From contig JAEUKI010000024.1 in the NCBI GenBank assembly GCA_016793325.1, positions 1 to 64,000 on the forward strand: DNA of 64,000 nucleotides, given 5' to 3'. The stretch's first letter is position 1, and each line of letters starts with the position of its first letter. The notes beneath the pieces were generated by a model, which was not told where the DNA came from, did no database searches, and was given only the letters and a program-made list of their open reading frames with translations. The position numbers and the translations under genes were made by a program. Shown in pieces: positions 61,164-64,000 of the stretch. The DNA is from Myxococcales bacterium. GTDB taxonomy: Bacteria > Myxococcota_A > Polyangia > Polyangiales > Ga0077539.

Positions 61164-61210
61164 TCGCGCCGCACGCGCTGATGTCTTGATTGTGTGGGCT
61201 CGGCTACGGA

Positions 61211-62137
61211 TTAGCGACTCGCGCCGCTGCGCGGCCTCGCGCTCGGCGAGGCGAGCATCACGACCACGCTCGCGCCCAGCGTGACGGCGCCCGCCGCTCC
61301 GAGCACCGCGCTGACCGCGATCGCGCTCGACCTCGCGTCGAGCGAGCTCTGCAGTCCCTGCGCGTCCGGCGCGCATCGAACGGGATCCGCTGCGCACGCT
61401 CCGTACGCCCGCTGACCGTCCGCGGCCAGCGCGACCGCGGTGATCGCCCCCGCCGCGAGGACCCCAGCGCCGAGCCATCCCCACCACGCGAGCCGTCGCT
61501 CGCGAGGCTCGATCGCGGAAGCGCTGCTCGTTCGCAGCTCGATCGGCGCGAGCGTGACCGAGTACGACACGTCGCCCGCGCGTCCCGGAAGCGCCGCGGT
61601 CCACGGTCGATAGCGCGGCGCGACGACCTCGATTCGCTGCGAGCGCGCGTCGAGGAGCCAGGACGCGCCCGCAGCGCGCGCCTCGTGTTGGATCCTCCCG
61701 TCGACGGTGACCGTCGCGTTGGACGGCGCGAAGCGAAGCTGCACCCGGAGGCACTGCGCTTCGAGCGCCTGGCGCTCTTGTCGAACCGCGGCGAGGCGCT
61801 CGGGCGGGGCTTGCTCTTCAGGGGCCTGGAGGTAGCGATCCCACACGTCGATCGCTTCTCGGTAGCGCCCGACGGCGCGATACGCGAGCCCGAGGTTGTA
61901 GTACGCGAGCGGCCCGGCTCGCTCTCGCACCGCTTGTTCGAGCAGCGGAATCGCCGCCGCCATGTCCATCGACTCGAGCAGCGCGGAGCCTCGAACGAGC
62001 GCCTCGTTGCGCTCCTGTTGCGCACACACATTCATACTCGCGAGCCCGATCGCGAGCGCTGCGAGCAGCGCTGTCAGGTTGGCGCGCGACGACCACACGC
62101 CCGGCAGTGTGCCAAAGAACGTCTCGGCGCGCTGCAT
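61211..62137 (-). CDS. TPR/PEGA membrane protein
   Basis: A 308 aa protein typical of myxobacterial envelope signalling sets. A signal or anchor (LTALLAALAIGLASMNVCAQ) leads into TPRs (LLESMDMAAAIPLLEQAVRERAGPLAYYNLGLAYRAVGRYREAIDVWDRYL). A PEGA-like beta module (LRFAPSNATVTVDGRIQ) is next, then two C-terminal membrane helices (WWGWLGAGVLAAGAITAVALA and AIAVSAVLGAAGAVTLGASVVVML). The role is unknown. Its start is 28 bp from the stop of the M60-like gene upstream, so both are probably co-transcribed. Confidence 0.65.
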   Translation of the reverse strand: MQRAETFFGTLPGVWSSRANLTALLAALAIGLASMNVCAQQERNEALVRGSALLESMDMAAAIPLLEQAVRERAGPLAYYNLGLAYRAVGRYREAIDVWDRYLQAPEEQAPPERLAAVRQERQALEAQCLRVQLRFAPSNATVTVDGRIQHEARAAGASWLLDARSQRIEVVAPRYRPWTAALPGRAGDVSYSVTLAPIELRTSSASAIEPRERRLAWWGWLGAGVLAAGAITAVALAADGQRAYGACAADPVRCAPDAQGLQSSLDARSSAIAVSAVLGAAGAVTLGASVVVMLASPSARPRSGASR

Positions 62138-62165
62138 TCGCGAACGCGCCGGCCGCTCCCCCCCC

Positions 62166-64000
62166 TCACGGACGCGCGGGGCTCTCCGTCCACGCAGGGA
62201 GGCTCGCGGTCTGCCCGCGCGTCGAGGCGCTCACGGGCCACCCCCAGCGCGTGTAAAACGGCGAGAGATCCCGCCCCACCGCGCGCGAGCTCCGCGCGAC
62301 CCACTGTTGAAGTCGCGCGTCGGTCGTCATCGGGCGCTCGGCCATCGTGAGCCCCGCGATCTCGCGCACGCACTGCCTGAGCGGCGCCCACCCGAACGCC
62401 TCGCGCAGCTGGAGGTACGTCTCGAGCGCCGTAAATCCGCTCCAGTCGCTTTCGAAGTCGCGGCCTCCCGTGATGTACGCGTCGATCCGCGCGGATCGCG
62501 CGGCGCTCGCGAGCTCGGCGATCGGCGGGGCGGTGTGCGCGATGCCCGTCACGCGCTCGAGCGCGTACAGCGACAACACGCTCACGGTCGCGTCTTGCGC
62601 GCCTGCCACGAGCCAGTCCGACGACTGCACAGCGCGCGAGAGCACGAAATAGCCGCCCCAGTCGCCGCTCGACCGCAGCGCCGCCACGTCGAGCGCCGCG
62701 CTCGCGCGAGAGAGCGCGCGAACCGCCGGATACCCGCTGCTCGCGCTCGCGTCGCCGGCCACCTGCGGGTCGAACACCACGCGCTCTCGTCGCCGAGACG
62801 TCGGTGTGAGGCCCGCGAAGTCGTCGAGCGCTCGCGCCACCGCGTCCCAGTACTCGATGAGCGCGACGGGAGACGACACCGCGCGCGCTGCGGCGATCGG
62901 GACCGTGAGCGTGACGCGGTCACCCACGAATTCAACCCAGCCGACCTCGCTCGTCCGCAGCGCGTCTCGCCACGACGACTCGTTCGCGCGGTCCGTCGCG
63001 AGCACAAACGATCGCGCGCGCGCACCGCCTTCGATCGTGACCTCGATGGGCCCGAGGTTCGATCCCGGCGCGACGGTGAGGTACACGAGCCCGCCGTACA
63101 CGCTCGCCGTCGTCGTCTCGGCGCTCGTGATCCGTTGTTCGCGGCTCACGCGCGGCGGACGAGCCCAGGTCGGCTCGTCGGTGAGGTCGCGGTCGTGCGC
63201 TCCGATGCGAACGCCGAGCTCTGCGCCCGCCGCGCTCGAAGCAACACGAATCGTGATCGCGCGCCCTGGCGCCGCATACACGCCGGTCGACATCCACACG
63301 CGCGCGTCGCTCTGCGCGTACAAGAGCCGCGCGTCGTCCGGCGCGGCGCTCGCGTCGATCGACACCGTCACGCTCGCGAGCGGCTCCGCGCCGATCGCCC
63401 CGGGAAAGAGCTCTCCTCCAGGCACCGCGGCGATCCAGGGCGCAGGACCGTGGGCGTTGATCCTCGCGACGATCGAGTGAATCGACGCGTCGATGGGCTG
63501 CGCGCTCGGGACCAGCGGCCTCGCCGCGCTCGCCTCTGCGAGCGGCAGTCCCTCGACCGCGCGTCGAGCGTCGCCCCAAAATGTCGCGTCGATGGGCGTC
63601 GCCTTCGTCGCGTCGCGAAGCACGGACCACACCGTCGACTGCTCAGCGCTCGTCAAGAGCACGCTTCGTCGCGCGTGCGCTCCGAGCGCGGTCACCGCTC
63701 CGCGCGCGTGCGAGAGCGCGCTCACGGCGACCGTCGCGCCCGCGGTGGTCTCGCCAGTGTTCAGCGCCTCGGGGAGCGCTGTGATCCCTGCCGAGGGAAC
63801 GAGCGCGTTGCCCGGGTACGCTTCGACCGGCGAGCGCGGGTGCGAACGAGCCCAGTTCCACGCTTGCCCAGCGAGGATCACGGCGCCGCCCGAGCGCACG
63901 AAATCTCGCACGATTTGCTGCTCGTCGGCGGCCGTCGGCGCCGTCGTCGAGAACACGATCCACACGTCGATCCCGCTCGCGCGAAGCTCGCGCACGGACA
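62166..64000 (-). CDS. M60 (enhancin)-family protein lacking the zinc site, 5' end outside window
   Basis: About 609 aa are visible; family members carry more N-terminal sequence, so the start is likely beyond 64000. The N-terminal part (FVRSGGAVILAGQAWNWAR) matches the glutamine-amidotransferase-like domain that precedes M60. The M60 core begins at STGVYAAPGRAITIRV and ELGVRIGAHDRDL. Where the family has a HELGHNHQ zinc motif followed by EVTxNxFSLY, this protein has FVLSRAVQ (62625-62648) and DATVSVLSLYALERV. All metal ligands and the catalytic Glu are missing. It is therefore probably a non-enzymatic glycan-binding relative. Confidence 0.7.
   Translation of the reverse strand, partial: SVRELRASGIDVWIVFSTTAPTAADEQQIVRDFVRSGGAVILAGQAWNWARSHPRSPVEAYPGNALVPSAGITALPEALNTGETTAGATVAVSALSHARGAVTALGAHARRSVLLTSAEQSTVWSVLRDATKATPIDATFWGDARRAVEGLPLAEASAARPLVPSAQPIDASIHSIVARINAHGPAPWIAAVPGGELFPGAIGAEPLASVTVSIDASAAPDDARLLYAQSDARVWMSTGVYAAPGRAITIRVASSAAGAELGVRIGAHDRDLTDEPTWARPPRVSREQRITSAETTTASVYGGLVYLTVAPGSNLGPIEVTIEGGARARSFVLATDRANESSWRDALRTSEVGWVEFVGDRVTLTVPIAAARAVSSPVALIEYWDAVARALDDFAGLTPTSRRRERVVFDPQVAGDASASSGYPAVRALSRASAALDVAALRSSGDWGGYFVLSRAVQSSDWLVAGAQDATVSVLSLYALERVTGIAHTAPPIAELASAARSARIDAYITGGRDFESDWSGFTALETYLQLREAFGWAPLRQCVREIAGLTMAERPMTTDARLQQWVARSSRAVGRDLSPFYTRWGWPVSASTRGQTASLPAWTESPARP

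Overview
The window comes from a very GC-rich genome (around 70% by eye) and looks like chromosome from a myxobacterium or a close relative in the Polyangiales/Sandaracinus group. The grounds are the density of secreted lipoproteins with Asp/Gly/Ala-rich linkers after the lipobox, MopE-type Cys/Asp repeats, IgGFc-binding-like and FG-GAP proteins, and an eukaryote-like Ser/Thr kinase with TPRs. The taxonomic placement is inference; there is no rRNA in the window. About 50 protein genes, one tRNA-Ser(GCT), several REP-type palindrome pairs and two copies of an unusual small transposable element are supported.

Layout. 1-0.3 kb: REP pair. 0.3-12.6 kb: long-form dCTP deaminase, a zinc-ribbon-like protein, a beta-propeller lipoprotein, a SpoU RNA methyltransferase, several lipoproteins (IgGFc-binding-like, pacifastin-like, FG-GAP), a cardiolipin-synthase-type phospholipase D and an SGNH-like protein. 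12.6-13.9 kb: mobile element copy 1. 13.9-17.8 kb: GH13 amylase lipoprotein and hypotheticals. 17.8-22.8 kb: MocR regulator with a co-transcribed alpha/beta hydrolase, a divergent EamA exporter and GST pair, and an AI-2E-type permease. 22.8-29.6 kb: Ser/Thr kinase, TPR membrane protein, LamB-like porin, CYTH-TerB fusion. 29.7 kb: tRNA-Ser. 30.5-32.9 kb: deacetylase-like, hexapeptide acyltransferase and GT2 trio, probably for a surface glycan. 34.3-36.7 kb: LysR regulator divergent from an SDR, with a clear operator. 36.7-45.4 kb: lipoproteins (Asp-box, VWA), a REP pair and a patch of short poorly conserved genes. 45.4-46.6 kb: mobile element copy 2 inserted inside a REP palindrome. 46.6-64 kb: EF-G paralogue, giant M48 peptidase, HugZ-like protein, MopE/beta-helix lipoprotein, formate-THF ligase, small secreted proteins, TPR/PEGA protein, and an M60-family protein without its metal site, running off the window.

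The observation I rate highest is the element present at 12645-13884 and 45444-46269. Both copies have matching terminal inverted repeats and 9-bp target duplications, yet the only gene inside is a RAYT/IS200-like Y1 (HUH) transposase. HUH enzymes are not expected to leave TIRs or target duplications. Both copies carry the same +1 frame break, and each has lost a different catalytic residue (Tyr to Ser in one, a HUH His to Arg in the other). This suggests a non-autonomous element, moved in trans, with a RAYT gene as cargo.
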